The translations under genes were made by a program, and so were the position numbers. Positions 29,063-37,935 of a DNA stretch of 64,000 nucleotides are shown in pieces (the first letter of the stretch is position 1; each line of letters starts with the position of its first letter). The notes beneath the pieces are model-generated. The model was not told where the DNA came from and ran no database searches. It worked only from the letters and a program-made list of their open reading frames with translations. The DNA is from Vibrio mediterranei. GTDB taxonomy: Bacteria > Pseudomonadota > Gammaproteobacteria > Enterobacterales > Vibrionaceae. The DNA lies in the NCBI RefSeq assembly GCF_900088415.1, contig NZ_FLLQ01000001.1, positions 434,001 to 498,000 of the forward strand. The letters are read 5' to 3'.

Positions 29063-29848
29063 CTAAACGTTAATTTTACCCTTTAGATAAAGAACGCCTT
29101 TTCCTGAAAGAACAACAGTCCCGCCTGAAACTCGGCACTTGAGTACACCACCTCTTCTCGACGCTTGGTAGGCAACTAAATCGACTTTATCCAATTTATC
29201 AGCCCAATATGGAGCCAAACCAGAGTGAATAGAACCTGTAACAGGGTCTTCATCACCACCGTTTGCTGGCCAAAAGTAACGAGATACGAAATCATACTTA
29301 TCAGATTTAGCCGTTACCACTACATCTAAAGGTGCAAGCTGTTTCAAGTGTTCTGAGACATAAGTGACATCTAAAACTTCTTGCTCACTCGAAAAGACAG
29401 CAAAGTAGGCTTGTCTGTTTTTGAGAACCTCCATTGGTTCGTCAGATAGTCCATTCAGTAACTCTGCCGGTACTGTGGAAACCACCTCTGGTTTCTGGTT
29501 GGGGAAAGTCATTTCGATTTCATTCTGCGCATTGAGGATGACATTTAAGTTACCGACTTTTTTTGTGATGAACTCAATTTGATTTTCAACACCGAACTCA
29601 TTAAACAATACATACGCAGATGCTAAAGTTGCATGGCCGCAGAAATCAATTTCAGTCAGCGGGGAAAACCAACGAATTTCATACTGATTAGTACCGACAT
29701 TTTTTATGTAGGCTGTTTCAGACAAGTTGTTTTCCACTGCTATATTTTGCATTAGCTCGTCAGGAAGCCAATCCTCGATTGGAACGACTGCTGCTGAGTT
29801 ACCTTTAAACTGTTGATCTGTAAAAGCATCAACTACGAAAATATCCAT
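29063..29848 (-). CDS. PhzF family isomerase/epimerase-like protein (cassette gene)
   Basis: The product of about 261 residues has the PhzF pattern: MDIFVVDAFTDQQFKGNSAAVVPIEDWL, the active-site Glu in NNLSETAYI, RWFSPLTEIDFCGHATLAS, and GGDEDPVTGSIHSGLAPYW near the C terminus. Members include diaminopimelate-epimerase-like isomerases and phenazine-biosynthetic PhzF. The substrate is unknown. It is a lone gene in a cassette with attC 4 at its 3' end. Start is at 29848, or 29854 with the in-frame ATG two codons earlier. Confidence 0.87.
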   Translation of the reverse strand: MDIFVVDAFTDQQFKGNSAAVVPIEDWLPDELMQNIAVENNLSETAYIKNVGTNQYEIRWFSPLTEIDFCGHATLASAYVLFNEFGVENQIEFITKKVGNLNVILNAQNEIEMTFPNQKPEVVSTVPAELLNGLSDEPMEVLKNRQAYFAVFSSEQEVLDVTYVSEHLKQLAPLDVVVTAKSDKYDFVSRYFWPANGGDEDPVTGSIHSGLAPYWADKLDKVDLVAYQASRRGGVLKCRVSGGTVVLSGKGVLYLKGKINV

Positions 29849-29874
29849 TTCCAATGTATGAACTCCATTTGCTT

Positions 29875-29992
29875 TATAACGCCTGCTTAAGCGGCTGCCA
29901 ATACGCCAATTTCAACAGACCACCGTAATCACTAAACTCAACTTAAACCTGAGTCGCCGAAGATTGGCAGTCCGTCTTGAAGCATTTGTTAA
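29875..29992 (-). repeat. attC site 5 (VCR-like)
   Basis: R' core TATAACGCCTGC (29876-29887) and R'' core CATTTGTTAAGT (29983-29994). Inner arm CTGCCAAT (29895-29902) pairs perfectly with ATTGGCAG (29963-29970). The stop codon of the PD-(D/E)XK gene at 29989-29991 lies in the R'' core. Confidence 0.87.
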
Positions 29993-30954
29993 GTGTCGTT
30001 TCTGTTAAAGAAGCTACTAATAGCTATACCTAAAACACTCACCGCCATTGTAAACATCAAACCAATAAACCACTTATTTAAGTCGTACATTCGATTTATT
30101 TCGTTTCGAGTTTGTTGAAGCTCAGATCTTAAGCTTTTCTCTACGTTATCAAGATCTTTACGCAAAATTGGAACAGCTAGTGCCTTTTCAGGGTTTACGG
30201 TCAAAGCATTCTCTAATGCTTGCAAGCTTGCTTTTATTTCTTGTGTCTGATTGGTCAGGTCAGATGCTTGAATTTTCCAACCATGCGATTCTGGTACTTC
30301 TGAGATTAGATCAAGCTTCTGGTTCATTTGATCTAGAGATTTAGATATTTGTATTACCTTTGTTTTATGAACCTCTAAGTCTTTTACGAGTAAAACAACA
30401 CTTTCTGTGAGATCTGACTGGTTTAGAACTTTAGGAGAATCAGTACTCCAGCTAAAAAGCATGGAAGCGATAATGCCTATAGTTACTGTTGAAGTAAGAC
30501 CTGCGATAACACTAGATAGATTTTTAGCATAGTTAACATTTTTAGCCGTTTTCTTCAGCTTCCTCGTTGCATTGTATACCGCATGATATGTCGCCAGTAG
30601 TGTATCATAGCTTGGGAAAGAGCTAATTGGAGTTACAAAACCATCACTTGCGTTTACCTGAGCCATTTCTATGCCGCCTTCATCTCCTACATAGACATAG
30701 CATAAAACGTTTGACGATATAGCTTTAGCATATCGAATGACTTGATTCGCCGCTGATGTTAAGGCTTTACGACCTCTTTTGACCTCTACGATTGCCTGTA
30801 TTTCATTTGTCGTAAGGTCTACTACTGCAAGGTCAATAATCATATTAAGGTTCTGTCCTGATTCGATCCGAACCTCTCTACGTATAGCTTCAGCTGGGTA
30901 CCCCAAATCCAATAACTGCTTGATAAGAAGCTCTACGATATCAATTTCTTTCAA
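29989..30954 (-). CDS. PD-(D/E)XK nuclease-like domain with two membrane segments and a coiled coil (cassette gene)
   Basis: The 321-residue protein has an N-terminal PD-(D/E)XK fold: Asp41 (MIIDLAVVD), then EVK at Glu57-Lys59, and QVIRY at 71-75 as the QxxxY motif seen in restriction and Cas4/RecB-like nucleases. Next is a membrane segment at about 147-170 (SSVIAGLTSTVTIGIIASML), then about 110 residues of polar helical coiled-coil-like sequence. A second membrane segment lies at about 297-316. Start is TTG with GAGGAA 6 nt upstream. I know no named family with this order; a membrane-tethered nuclease or sensor in phage defence is the inference. Confidence 0.72.
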   Translation of the reverse strand: MKEIDIVELLIKQLLDLGYPAEAIRREVRIESGQNLNMIIDLAVVDLTTNEIQAIVEVKRGRKALTSAANQVIRYAKAISSNVLCYVYVGDEGGIEMAQVNASDGFVTPISSFPSYDTLLATYHAVYNATRKLKKTAKNVNYAKNLSSVIAGLTSTVTIGIIASMLFSWSTDSPKVLNQSDLTESVVLLVKDLEVHKTKVIQISKSLDQMNQKLDLISEVPESHGWKIQASDLTNQTQEIKASLQALENALTVNPEKALAVPILRKDLDNVEKSLRSELQQTRNEINRMYDLNKWFIGLMFTMAVSVLGIAISSFFNRNDT

Positions 30955-30986
30955 ATTGTGTTCCTCAATTACAACTTACGTCCAGA

Positions 30987-30995
30987 CACTTAACG
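30987..30995 (-). repeat. Half attC or attI remnant at the 5' end of the array
   Basis: CACTTAACGC reads GCGTTAAGTG on the minus strand, a perfect GTTRRRY core. It lies 33 nt before the TTG start of the PD-(D/E)XK gene. No paired R'' arm is found to its right, and no integrase gene follows. It marks the cassette boundary and may be a truncated attC or a lost attI. Confidence 0.55.
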
Positions 30996-31108
30996 CTTTA
31001 TAGACGGAATTAATCCACCTAACTTCCCCACACAAGGCAAAACTTACCCCTAACTTTCAATCACCTACAACAAAAAATGCAAATACAGTTGCATATTAAA
31101 CAGAAAAA

Positions 31109-31123
31109 GCGGAATTATTCCGC
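31109..31123 (-). terminator. Short terminator after the small zinc-ribbon gene
   Basis: GCGGAA (31109-31114) pairs with TTCCGC (31118-31123) around a 3-nt loop. On the minus strand it is followed by TTTTTCTG. Confidence 0.6.
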
Positions 31124-31179
31124 CTAATGTAGGTAAATACGGATTTCTAGTCCTGCGAAGTACGCGTGAATGGTTATCG

Positions 31180-31410
31180 TCAGTCTTCGATTGTCTTAGT
31201 CCCGCACTGTTCGCAAATACAATGACGTGAGAAATCGTCCATCGAGGCCAGAAATGCGCCAAATGCCCAGCCTTTTAAAAAGCCAGTCAAAAACTCTTTG
31301 CGTTTACGCTTTTTGTCTTCTTTGAATGGGCTTTCTTTGCGTACCAATACGACGACGTGGTCAGTGTTTTTCCCGCAAACACTGCAATAACGGTTTTCTC
31401 TTTTTTCCAT
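31180..31410 (-). CDS. Small CXXC...CXXCG zinc-ribbon-like protein (copy 3 of 3)
   Basis: From the ATG at 31410 the 76-residue protein has CSVCGKNTDHVVVLVRKE, a Lys-rich stretch, then FLTGFLKGWAFGAFLASMDD and CEQCGTKTIE. The pattern and the SMD element match the gene at 16186-16422. The two Cys pairs are about 45 residues apart, so the zinc ribbon is split by a hydrophobic hairpin-sized segment. It lies just outside the 5' end of the cassette array. Function unknown. Confidence 0.7.
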   Translation of the reverse strand: MEKRENRYCSVCGKNTDHVVVLVRKESPFKEDKKRKRKEFLTGFLKGWAFGAFLASMDDFSRHCICEQCGTKTIED

Positions 31411-31511
31411 CACGGCTACCGCACTCTTTTTAGCAAGAGCAAGCTGTTGATTTTGTTAAAGTCTGTTAATGAGCGTTACTTTATGAAATTGTGGCGAAGG
31501 ATACTGTTAAC

Positions 31512-31538
31512 TTGGTTGCATAATTGATATGCAACCAA
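31512..31538. repeat. Perfect 11-bp inverted repeat
   Basis: TTGGTTGCATA (31512-31522) and TATGCAACCAA (31528-31538) are separated by 5 nt. It lies about 40 bp past the stop of the small membrane protein gene and about 100 bp before the zinc-ribbon start. There is no T tract on either strand, so an operator or an unusual terminator are both possible. Confidence 0.6.
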
Positions 31539-31579
31539 TGTCGATTATTCGTACATAGGTGAGATGGGACTGATTTTAG

Positions 31580-31843
31580 CTAACGCTTTTCACAGTCTTT
31601 CTTGTTTTTGATGAGATTAGTGAGTGCGGTGGCTTCGGTGCGCTCTGCGTCTTGATAGGCTTCGAAAACGTCGCCGTTGTGGTAGCCCATAATGTGTAGC
31701 GTGACTTGTATGATAAAAGTGAAGAAGCCGATAATCAGAGTCAGAAAAGGAGCTACGCCAAATTGTTCAAACCACAATAGCGCAGCGGAAATCATAACGA
31801 CAACCAATGCCGTTATGGCTTTGTTTTTACTAGACAGTGTCAT
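31580..31843 (-). CDS. Small membrane protein, 87 aa
   Basis: The protein has two hydrophobic segments (about 9-25, AITALVVVMISAALLWF, and about 30-53, VAPFLTLIIGFFTFIIQ). A polar C terminus rich in Lys and Glu follows. It is not recognised. No catalytic residues are apparent. It lies between the PHP phosphatase gene and the zinc-ribbon gene, all on the minus strand. Confidence 0.55.
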   Translation of the reverse strand: MTLSSKNKAITALVVVMISAALLWFEQFGVAPFLTLIIGFFTFIIQVTLHIMGYHNGDVFEAYQDAERTEATALTNLIKNKKDCEKR

Positions 31844-32022
31844 ACAACCACCACTCTACTTTTCGTCTGAGTTCATCCTAACGCCAATGCGTTGCACATA
31901 ATTGGGGTGAGTTCACGAAGCCGAAATACAGAGTACGGAATAGGAATAACTGTGAGCTAAGCCGCTTTACAACATACTTTACAATCGAGGCTTTAAAATT
32001 AGGTTTAAAAGCGGCGCTGCTA

Positions 32023-32865
32023 TTAGAGAATGGACACATCCTGCCATTTGCCATCAAGTAAGATACGCTGCTGTTGATACCCCGCTTCTAATAGGATTTC
32101 TCGACACTTTTCGTGATACACACCTAAGTGATGAGGCGCGTGAGCGTCAGCGTTAATCTGTACTGGGATATTCTTTGCTTTAGCATGCTTAAGTAGCCAA
32201 GGAGATGGATAAACATCGTCGGTTGCGCCGCGCAGCATACCACCATAATTAACCTCCAATATCACGCCAGCCTTTGCAACTGCGTCTAGTGTGGCAATGG
32301 CGATCTCTTGGTACCAGCTATCTTGTTCATCAAAGAAAGCGAGCGCTTTATTGTGCTTTTTGACCAAATCGTAGTGGCCTAAAATATCAAACCCACCAGC
32401 TTCGCATAACTCTCGAACGCGCTGGTAATAGACTTCAATCATCGAGCGCGCACTGCCGTTGTGCACTTCATCCAACAACACTTTAAATTCATCGTGTGGC
32501 CCGTCCACGCTTAGCATAGAATAACGCTCGTTTGGGGCGTCTAATGTATGAACCGAGCCAATCTTATAGTCGAGGGGATACGCGTCCCACTTCGTATCGC
32601 TTGGCGCAGTCAAACCGACTATAAAGTCGATTTCTAATCCTAAATACACGTCAATGTAAGAACGATCTTTTTGCTGTTTAATGTCGGCAACGTAGGCCTC
32701 TAGGTTTTCCGCTAACATGCAGAAATCGTTGTCGAAAGGCAAAGGGGCGTGAGAGCTAAAGCCCACCGTTTTAAAACCAAGGGATACGGCTTTATCCACC
32801 ATCTCTTTTGGCGTTCCTTTCCCATCACAATAATGACAATGCATATGGTAGTTGCTTAGTAACAT
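32023..32865 (-). CDS. PHP-family histidinol-phosphatase-like protein
   Basis: From the ATG at 32865, with GGAGAG before it, the 280-residue product begins MLLSNYHMHCHYCDG, the metal-binding HxHxxxxD-like start of PHP phosphatases. Further ligand motifs are GFSSHAPLP, GLEIDF, IGSVHTL, LGHYDL and INADAHAPHHLG. This matches the HisJ/HisK class that removes phosphate from histidinol phosphate. No other his gene is near, so its in vivo substrate may differ. Confidence 0.9.
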   Translation of the reverse strand: MLLSNYHMHCHYCDGKGTPKEMVDKAVSLGFKTVGFSSHAPLPFDNDFCMLAENLEAYVADIKQQKDRSYIDVYLGLEIDFIVGLTAPSDTKWDAYPLDYKIGSVHTLDAPNERYSMLSVDGPHDEFKVLLDEVHNGSARSMIEVYYQRVRELCEAGGFDILGHYDLVKKHNKALAFFDEQDSWYQEIAIATLDAVAKAGVILEVNYGGMLRGATDDVYPSPWLLKHAKAKNIPVQINADAHAPHHLGVYHEKCREILLEAGYQQQRILLDGKWQDVSIL

Positions 32866-33002
32866 GGTTGACTCTCCAAACCCGTTAATCCTTATTTTAT
32901 CTATGGATATAGTAACCCTGGTTATCATCCAAGCAAGCGATAACTGCCTTGGTTTAGCGTTGATTTTGTAAAGGGGTATGATGAGCCAGCGCGCAAAAGT
33001 AA

Positions 33003-33026
33003 AGCCGCAGTGTAAACACCGCGGCT
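33003..33026 (-). terminator. Terminator of the M91 peptidase gene
   Basis: AGCCGC (33003-33008) and GCGGCT (33021-33026) pair, with a further TGT/ACA inside. On the minus strand a T-rich tail TTTACTTTTG follows. Confidence 0.7.
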
Positions 33027-33053
33027 CTTATCTCACTGACTAGCAATAAAGAA

Positions 33054-33698
33054 TTAGAAGTACTGAGTACGCTCCGCTAAGCCAAATTGACGGCGGAAGC
33101 AGTTTTCACTCATTGGATTGTTGGAATATTTTCCTAACCCAGTTGTCCAGAGTTCTTCATCTTTCCCATCCATCTTTGTACCTTGAAGGCAATGGAGCGA
33201 GTGAATGAGCTCGTGAGCAAGCACGACATAAGGTTCCGCTTTTTCACCTTTGCGCGTCATCACCTGCACGTTAGTGAAATGCATATAACACACTGAGCCA
33301 GTGGCGTTGGTGGCTGCGGTTTGATTAACAGCGGAGTTATGACTACCACCAGCCATCCAGAACGGGCAACCTTGAGGAGCAAACCTTGCTTGATTACTCG
33401 CAGTCATGCCCGTTACGTTTGCTTGACCATCGCTGTCATAGAGCACATCACGCTTAAAGCCACTTTGAGTGAAGTTAAGGTGTGTTGGCACACAAATAAC
33501 GTTGATGTTGTTAGGGAATGAGCCTCGCGCCGCAGGCTTAGCCGCTTGAATTTCAGAGAGCAGTGATTTGCCCGCTGATACTTGTTTAAGTTTTCTGAGG
33601 TTCTCTTCCATGATTGGTCGAAAAAAGGGATTTTTGCTTGGATCGTACTGAACAGCGAATCCGGGGAAGTTATTAAGTACTTGCGTAATTAATGCCAT
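33054..33698 (-). CDS. M91-family (NleD/HopH1-like) zinc metallopeptidase
   Basis: The 214-residue protein has no signal peptide. It carries YVVLAHELIHSLHCLQG with HELIH at 162-166, and downstream acidic and Gly-Thr residues (DEELWTTGLGKYS) as expected for the third ligand of the M91 family. M91 enzymes include type III effectors NleD and HopH1 that cleave host proteins. Here the N-terminal half includes a short FFRPIMEENLRKL helix that could be a secretion or chaperone region. AGAGGTAA precedes the ATG. A secreted or toxic role is inferred. Confidence 0.75.
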   Translation of the reverse strand: MALITQVLNNFPGFAVQYDPSKNPFFRPIMEENLRKLKQVSAGKSLLSEIQAAKPAARGSFPNNINVICVPTHLNFTQSGFKRDVLYDSDGQANVTGMTASNQARFAPQGCPFWMAGGSHNSAVNQTAATNATGSVCYMHFTNVQVMTRKGEKAEPYVVLAHELIHSLHCLQGTKMDGKDEELWTTGLGKYSNNPMSENCFRRQFGLAERTQYF

Positions 33699-33861
33699 AG
33701 CTTACCTCTATTTGAATACTCGACTACTCACTCAATGTTCATCCTGAACCGATCATTGCGATGATCGTATTGAGTTAATACTTAGTGTAGTCACTATTCA
33801 AAGGTTGTAGGCATAAAATGGAATTTTTCGTGCTAGATCATGAAGATTGGTATATCGACAA

Positions 33862-33882
33862 GAGCCAGTGGCATTCTGGCTC
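33862..33882 (-). terminator. Terminator-like hairpin after the OYE-family gene
   Basis: GAGCCAG (33862-33868) and CTGGCTC (33876-33882) with a 7-nt loop. The T tail on the minus strand is weak (TTGTCGATAT), so efficiency is uncertain. Confidence 0.5.
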
Positions 33883-33959
33883 CTATACGCTAATTCTGTT
33901 TGGGGCTAAGTTTACACAGCGACTTGGTTAGCAAATAGCGACGTTACGTAGCGGTAAGA

Positions 33960-35072
33960 TTACATAGCGGCAAGCGCAACTTTTCTTTCCTTATTCACCA
34001 CACAGAAGTTACCGCGCTTAGTACGACATTTTGAGCAGCGCTCACACTCTACTGGCGCTCGATCACCCTGTTTCCAACGCTTTATCAACTTAGGCTCTGA
34101 CAACAATGGGCGTGAAAGTGCAAAGTACTCAATACCAGTACTTTCTGCAATGGATTCAATCGCAGCAATATCCGTCAAACCACCAACCGTAATCACAGGT
34201 ACGTTCACTTCTTGGCTGATCGCATGACCGTATTCGTGAAAGTAGCCTTCCTCTTGAATGGTATAACCATCGTGAGTTTCGCCAACCATAGTGTTAGCTT
34301 TACCGTGGATATTGCCCGAGATAACCAGCGCATCAACGCCCATCGCTTCAAGCGTTTTACATACCACTCGCGTTTCGTCGAACGTTAAACCGCCTTCAAA
34401 AAACTCAGTGGCTGTTAGTTTCACCAAAATCGGGAAGTCATCCCCAACTTGCTCGCGGCATGCTTGATAGATTTCAACTAAGAATCGCATGCGGTTTTCT
34501 AAGCTACCGCCATATTCATCATCGCGACGGTTATAGTACGGGCTCAGGAACTGGTTAATCAGATAGGTATGCGCGGCATGCAGTTCTACCCCATCAAAAC
34601 CTGACTGTTGCGCTCTTAACGTTGCTTTAGCAAAGGCATCAATAATGTAGTCAATCTCTGCTTTGGTCATGGCTTTGCCTTGTGTTTGCGTACCCATTTC
34701 AGGGATATCACTCGGCGCAAAGATCACCCTTTCACCAACGTTAAACGCGGTTTTCGTGCCGCCGTAAGCCAACTGCATTACAATCTTCGAATCATGCTGA
34801 TGAACCAAATCGGTCAGCTTCTGGTACTCGTCGATAAAAGAGTCATCGTACATCCCCATCATGCCTGCATTGGGTTTTTCTTCTTTTACGATGTTGGCAT
34901 AGCCAGTCACAATTAGACCAACCTCACCTTGGGCAAGTTCTTCATAGATGGCGTAAAGCTTGTCAGTCATATGACCGTCTTCTGTCGCCATATTTTCCCA
35001 AGTTGCACTTCGCATGAAGCGGTTTTTCAGCACTAAATTGCCGATACGACTCTCTGTGAACAAGTGGCTCAA
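33960..35072 (-). CDS. Old yellow enzyme family NADH:flavin oxidoreductase
   Basis: The product of about 370 residues has the OYE barrel: IGNLVLKNRFMRSAT, VMQLAYGG, FDGVELHAAHTYLINQFLSPYYNRRDDEYGG (active-site His and the GG phosphate motif), and VPVITVGGLTD. The C terminus CERCSKCRTKRGNFC is Cys-rich; it recalls the FeS region of the 2,4-dienoyl-CoA reductase group but is shorter. I set the start at the TTG at 35070-35072, with AGGAG 7 nt upstream, which gives the family-typical SHLFTESRIGN start. It reduces an activated alkene with FMN; substrate unknown. Confidence 0.87.
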   Translation of the reverse strand: MSHLFTESRIGNLVLKNRFMRSATWENMATEDGHMTDKLYAIYEELAQGEVGLIVTGYANIVKEEKPNAGMMGMYDDSFIDEYQKLTDLVHQHDSKIVMQLAYGGTKTAFNVGERVIFAPSDIPEMGTQTQGKAMTKAEIDYIIDAFAKATLRAQQSGFDGVELHAAHTYLINQFLSPYYNRRDDEYGGSLENRMRFLVEIYQACREQVGDDFPILVKLTATEFFEGGLTFDETRVVCKTLEAMGVDALVISGNIHGKANTMVGETHDGYTIQEEGYFHEYGHAISQEVNVPVITVGGLTDIAAIESIAESTGIEYFALSRPLLSEPKLIKRWKQGDRAPVECERCSKCRTKRGNFCVVNKERKVALAAM

Positions 35073-35227
35073 CTCCAATCTCCTCAAGGTATTGTTATGC
35101 TTATTATTGGTATCTAAAGCGAGGCGCGATAATACAGAGAATGGACGAGGTAAAACTTAATCTAGATTAATATATTGGCGTGCAATCAATGGAATGTTTG
35201 ATTACTTCATTGGAATAGAAACTAAAA

Positions 35228-35267
35228 AGTCAGCCAGCCATAAACAACGGCCTGACTGACTCTTTTT
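35228..35267. terminator. Terminator of the hybrid histidine kinase gene
   Basis: AGTCAGCCAGCC (35228-35239) pairs imperfectly with GGCCTGACTGACT (35249-35261). T tracts follow in both directions: CTTTTTTG on the plus strand and TTTTTAG on the minus strand. Confidence 0.8.
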
Positions 35268-35282
35268 TGTGACATTGTCACG

Positions 35283-37781
35283 CTAAGCACTAGTGCGATT
35301 TTCTGATTTGGAATCATCGTCGCCTATCTGACAATGAGATATCCATCGTTCCAGCGACTCACCAAGTGCTTTTGCGTTAATGGGTTTAGAAATATAGTCA
35401 TCCATCCCTGCTTCTAAGCATTTTTCTCGGTCGCCTTGTAGTGCGTTAGCTGTCATCGCGACAACGGGAATTGAATGGTTGATATTGATATTGTTGGTGT
35501 TTCTTATCTCCCTCGTCGCCTCATAGCCGTCCATTTCTGGCATTTGGCAGTCCATATACACAAGATCATAGTTAACAGCGGATCTTAGTGCGGCCAGAGC
35601 CTCGAGGCCGTTTTTCGCTTTATCCACTTTAATACCAAATTTCGACAACAGAGACTGTAATACCACCTGATTTGTAGTGACGTCGTCAACAATGAGTATT
35701 TTAGCGTTGTACTGTTTTTTCTTGGCTGGCGTGTGGCGTGTAACGAAAGTCTCGTTCGAATCAGCACGGCTCAAGCCCGAGACTTTTTCCAAAACACTCA
35801 TTAGATCAGCTTGTTGCATAGGCTTGGTGAGGTAGCCACTAAAGCCTGCCTTCTGCATTTTCTTCGCATCGCCTCGTTGCACTACTGATGAAAACATTAC
35901 AAGACGAGTATCGTCATAATCTTTAATTTCTTGGATACGTTTGGCTAACTCCACTCCATCCATATTTGGCATTTGATAGTCCAGAATCGCAATAGTAAAA
36001 GATTGATTCTGTTTATGATTCTGAGCTAGCACCTCCAACGCTTCACTGCCGCTATTGGCGACTTGATACGGTATTTCCCAACGAGTAAAGATCTTCTCTA
36101 GCAGACTACAGTTGGTTGTATTGTCATCGACAATAAGAATACGTTGCTTTTTAAGATCACCGGTTGGTAGGTAGACTACCGACTGTTTGGACGAGTTTTC
36201 AAGACAAACCGTAAACCAGAAAGTAGAGCCTTTACCTGCCACACTGGTGACACCAATTTCACCGCCCATGATTTCTGTTAAACGTTTACTGATGGACAGC
36301 CCTAAACCTGTCCCACCATATTTTCGAGTAGTAGAACTGTCTGCTTGCGAGAAACGCGAGAACAGCTTTCGTTGCTGCTCTTCACTAATGCCAATACCGG
36401 TATCGCGTATTTCGAATCTCAGTACACTGTCGGTGAGTCGTTTTTCATCCACGGTCACGTACACCGCCACCTCTCCGTCTTCGGTAAACTTGATCGCATT
36501 ACTGACCAAGTTGTTGAGCACTTGGCGAATACGACCAGGGTCACCGCGATAACAGAGATCCATCACAGGTGTAGCCGGGCAAACAAGCTGAATCCCTTTC
36601 TGTTCAGCCGCAAAATAGAGCATAGCTCCAACATCCTCGACCACTTCACCCAAGTCAAAATCAATCAACTCTAAGTCAATCTTACCTGCTTCTATTTTTG
36701 AGAAATCGAGTATGTCGTTAATAATGGAAAGTAATGACTCGGCACTATTTTTGGTGGTTTCAGTCATTCTTACTTGTTGCTCATCAAGTTTGGTATCGAG
36801 TAGTAAGTTTGTCATGCCTATCACACCATTCATTGGCGTTCTAATTTCATGACTCATGGTTGATAAGAACTCGCTCTTCGCTTTGGCTGCCGCCTCTGCT
36901 CGCTCACTCTCGGAACGCAACTGCTGGGTATACTCTTTCATCTGCTGGTCGTTTTTAAGCAGATTAAAGGTCATATCCCTAAAGCTCGCCGTTAACATGG
37001 CAAACTCATCAATGCCTTTCAAGTGACGACTTCGATTCAATGTCTCTAACCCATTCTGAAGCTGGCCTTCAGTTACCTGTCGAGTGGCACTGATTAGCGT
37101 ATCCATGCGTTGTTTTACTCGTTTGGCACTCCAAACCGCGACAGTGAGTGAGATGATGGCTGCGAACAAGGTTCCAAAAAACAGCACCAGTGATGTTTGA
37201 TTCGCTGACTTGGACGACGCCATACTGCGTATGGTGATGAGCTCTTCTTCTACCCGAATAAACGTTGCAAATTCTGCACGCATCTCATCGATCAGCCGCT
37301 TGCCCTCTTTCTGCAGGGCAATATCATGAATAGTCTCCATTGAAGCAAGGCTGCTTTCCACCAAACGTCGTTGAATAATCACCTTATCGGCAACTTCTCT
37401 TAGCCAAGTGTTGTGAATATTGTCGATTCGTGTCAGTCGTTCAACCTGGCTGGGATTATCACTCACTTGCCTCGATAACGTGGTGATTTTTTCATCCCAT
37501 ACCTCTAGAGACAAATGAAATGGCTCTAAAAAGATCTCATCCCCAGTTAGCAGAAAACCACGTTTACCTGTTTCCATATCAACGGTCAGGCTCAGTAGTT
37601 CTTGAGCACGACCAATTGCTTTATGAGTGTGCTCTACCCAACGTGCGTCTTCCACCATAGATTGAGTGTTTTGAAACACAGCGACAGAAACAACAAACAT
37701 CAATAAGACAGGCACAGAGAAGCTCAATAACAGCTTCTTGGCTACTGAAATATTATCGAACCATCGATTGAGTCTGGACAT
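35283..37781 (-). CDS. Hybrid sensor histidine kinase with two receiver domains
   Basis: The 832-residue inner-membrane protein has a first membrane segment (about 17-36), a periplasmic CHASE3-like domain ([29 protein letters not shown]), a second membrane segment (about 195-215), HAMP, and a HisKA domain with the phosphorylated His in [16 protein letters not shown] (about residue 310). An HATPase_c domain with [13 protein letters not shown] and [11 protein letters not shown] follows, then two receivers with Asp in [10 protein letters not shown] and [10 protein letters not shown]. No Hpt domain is present, so phosphate must pass to another protein. No response regulator gene adjoins it. Signal and output are unknown. 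Confidence 0.93.
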   Translation of the reverse strand: MSRLNRWFDNISVAKKLLLSFSVPVLLMFVVSVAVFQNTQSMVEDARWVEHTHKAIGRAQELLSLTVDMETGKRGFLLTGDEIFLEPFHLSLEVWDEKITTLSRQVSDNPSQVERLTRIDNIHNTWLREVADKVIIQRRLVESSLASMETIHDIALQKEGKRLIDEMRAEFATFIRVEEELITIRSMASSKSANQTSLVLFFGTLFAAIISLTVAVWSAKRVKQRMDTLISATRQVTEGQLQNGLETLNRSRHLKGIDEFAMLTASFRDMTFNLLKNDQQMKEYTQQLRSESERAEAAAKAKSEFLSTMSHEIRTPMNGVIGMTNLLLDTKLDEQQVRMTETTKNSAESLLSIINDILDFSKIEAGKIDLELIDFDLGEVVEDVGAMLYFAAEQKGIQLVCPATPVMDLCYRGDPGRIRQVLNNLVSNAIKFTEDGEVAVYVTVDEKRLTDSVLRFEIRDTGIGISEEQQRKLFSRFSQADSSTTRKYGGTGLGLSISKRLTEIMGGEIGVTSVAGKGSTFWFTVCLENSSKQSVVYLPTGDLKKQRILIVDDNTTNCSLLEKIFTRWEIPYQVANSGSEALEVLAQNHKQNQSFTIAILDYQMPNMDGVELAKRIQEIKDYDDTRLVMFSSVVQRGDAKKMQKAGFSGYLTKPMQQADLMSVLEKVSGLSRADSNETFVTRHTPAKKKQYNAKILIVDDVTTNQVVLQSLLSKFGIKVDKAKNGLEALAALRSAVNYDLVYMDCQMPEMDGYEATREIRNTNNININHSIPVVAMTANALQGDREKCLEAGMDDYISKPINAKALGESLERWISHCQIGDDDSKSENRTSA

Positions 37782-37890
37782 AATCGACCTATCACTATTG
37801 AGGCAATTATTTGTAGTCTAGGATAGGAAATTCAGAATGTTAGAAAATCGACGCCGAATTAGCGACTAATAGTATGAATTAAAAATAAAA

Positions 37891-37914
37891 AAACTGAGCC
37901 TCACAACTCAGTTT
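37891..37914 (-). terminator. Terminator of the ASCH protein gene
   Basis: AAACTGAG (37891-37898) and CTCAGTTT (37907-37914) form an 8-bp stem. It is followed on the minus strand by TTTTATTTTT. Confidence 0.88.
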
Positions 37915-37935
37915 CCTTGTTCTCAGAGATTGATT

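Larger units (their letters stand above)
24494..30995 (-). mobile_element. Integron cassette array without integrase (CALIN), five cassettes
   Basis: Five VCR-like attC sites and one half site punctuate a set of genes all on the minus strand. Each cassette has its gene(s) followed by an attC, with stop codons lying in or next to the R'' core (for example at 29989 and 28615). No tyrosine recombinase and no attI-intI pair is present within the window. Cassettes: 24497-26403, 26403-28505, 28505-28929, 28929-29879 and 29879-30992, from the 3' to the 5' end of the array. Confidence 0.85.

Noticed and set aside
31575..31590. GCGTTAGCT sequence like an attC end at the stop of the small membrane protein gene
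   Set aside because: An attC here would have to overlap the coding region, and no paired arm was found.
31961..32015. GCCGCTTT/AAAGCGGC inverted repeat after the PHP phosphatase gene
   Set aside because: The loop is about 40 nt and there is no T tract, so neither a terminator nor attC is supported.
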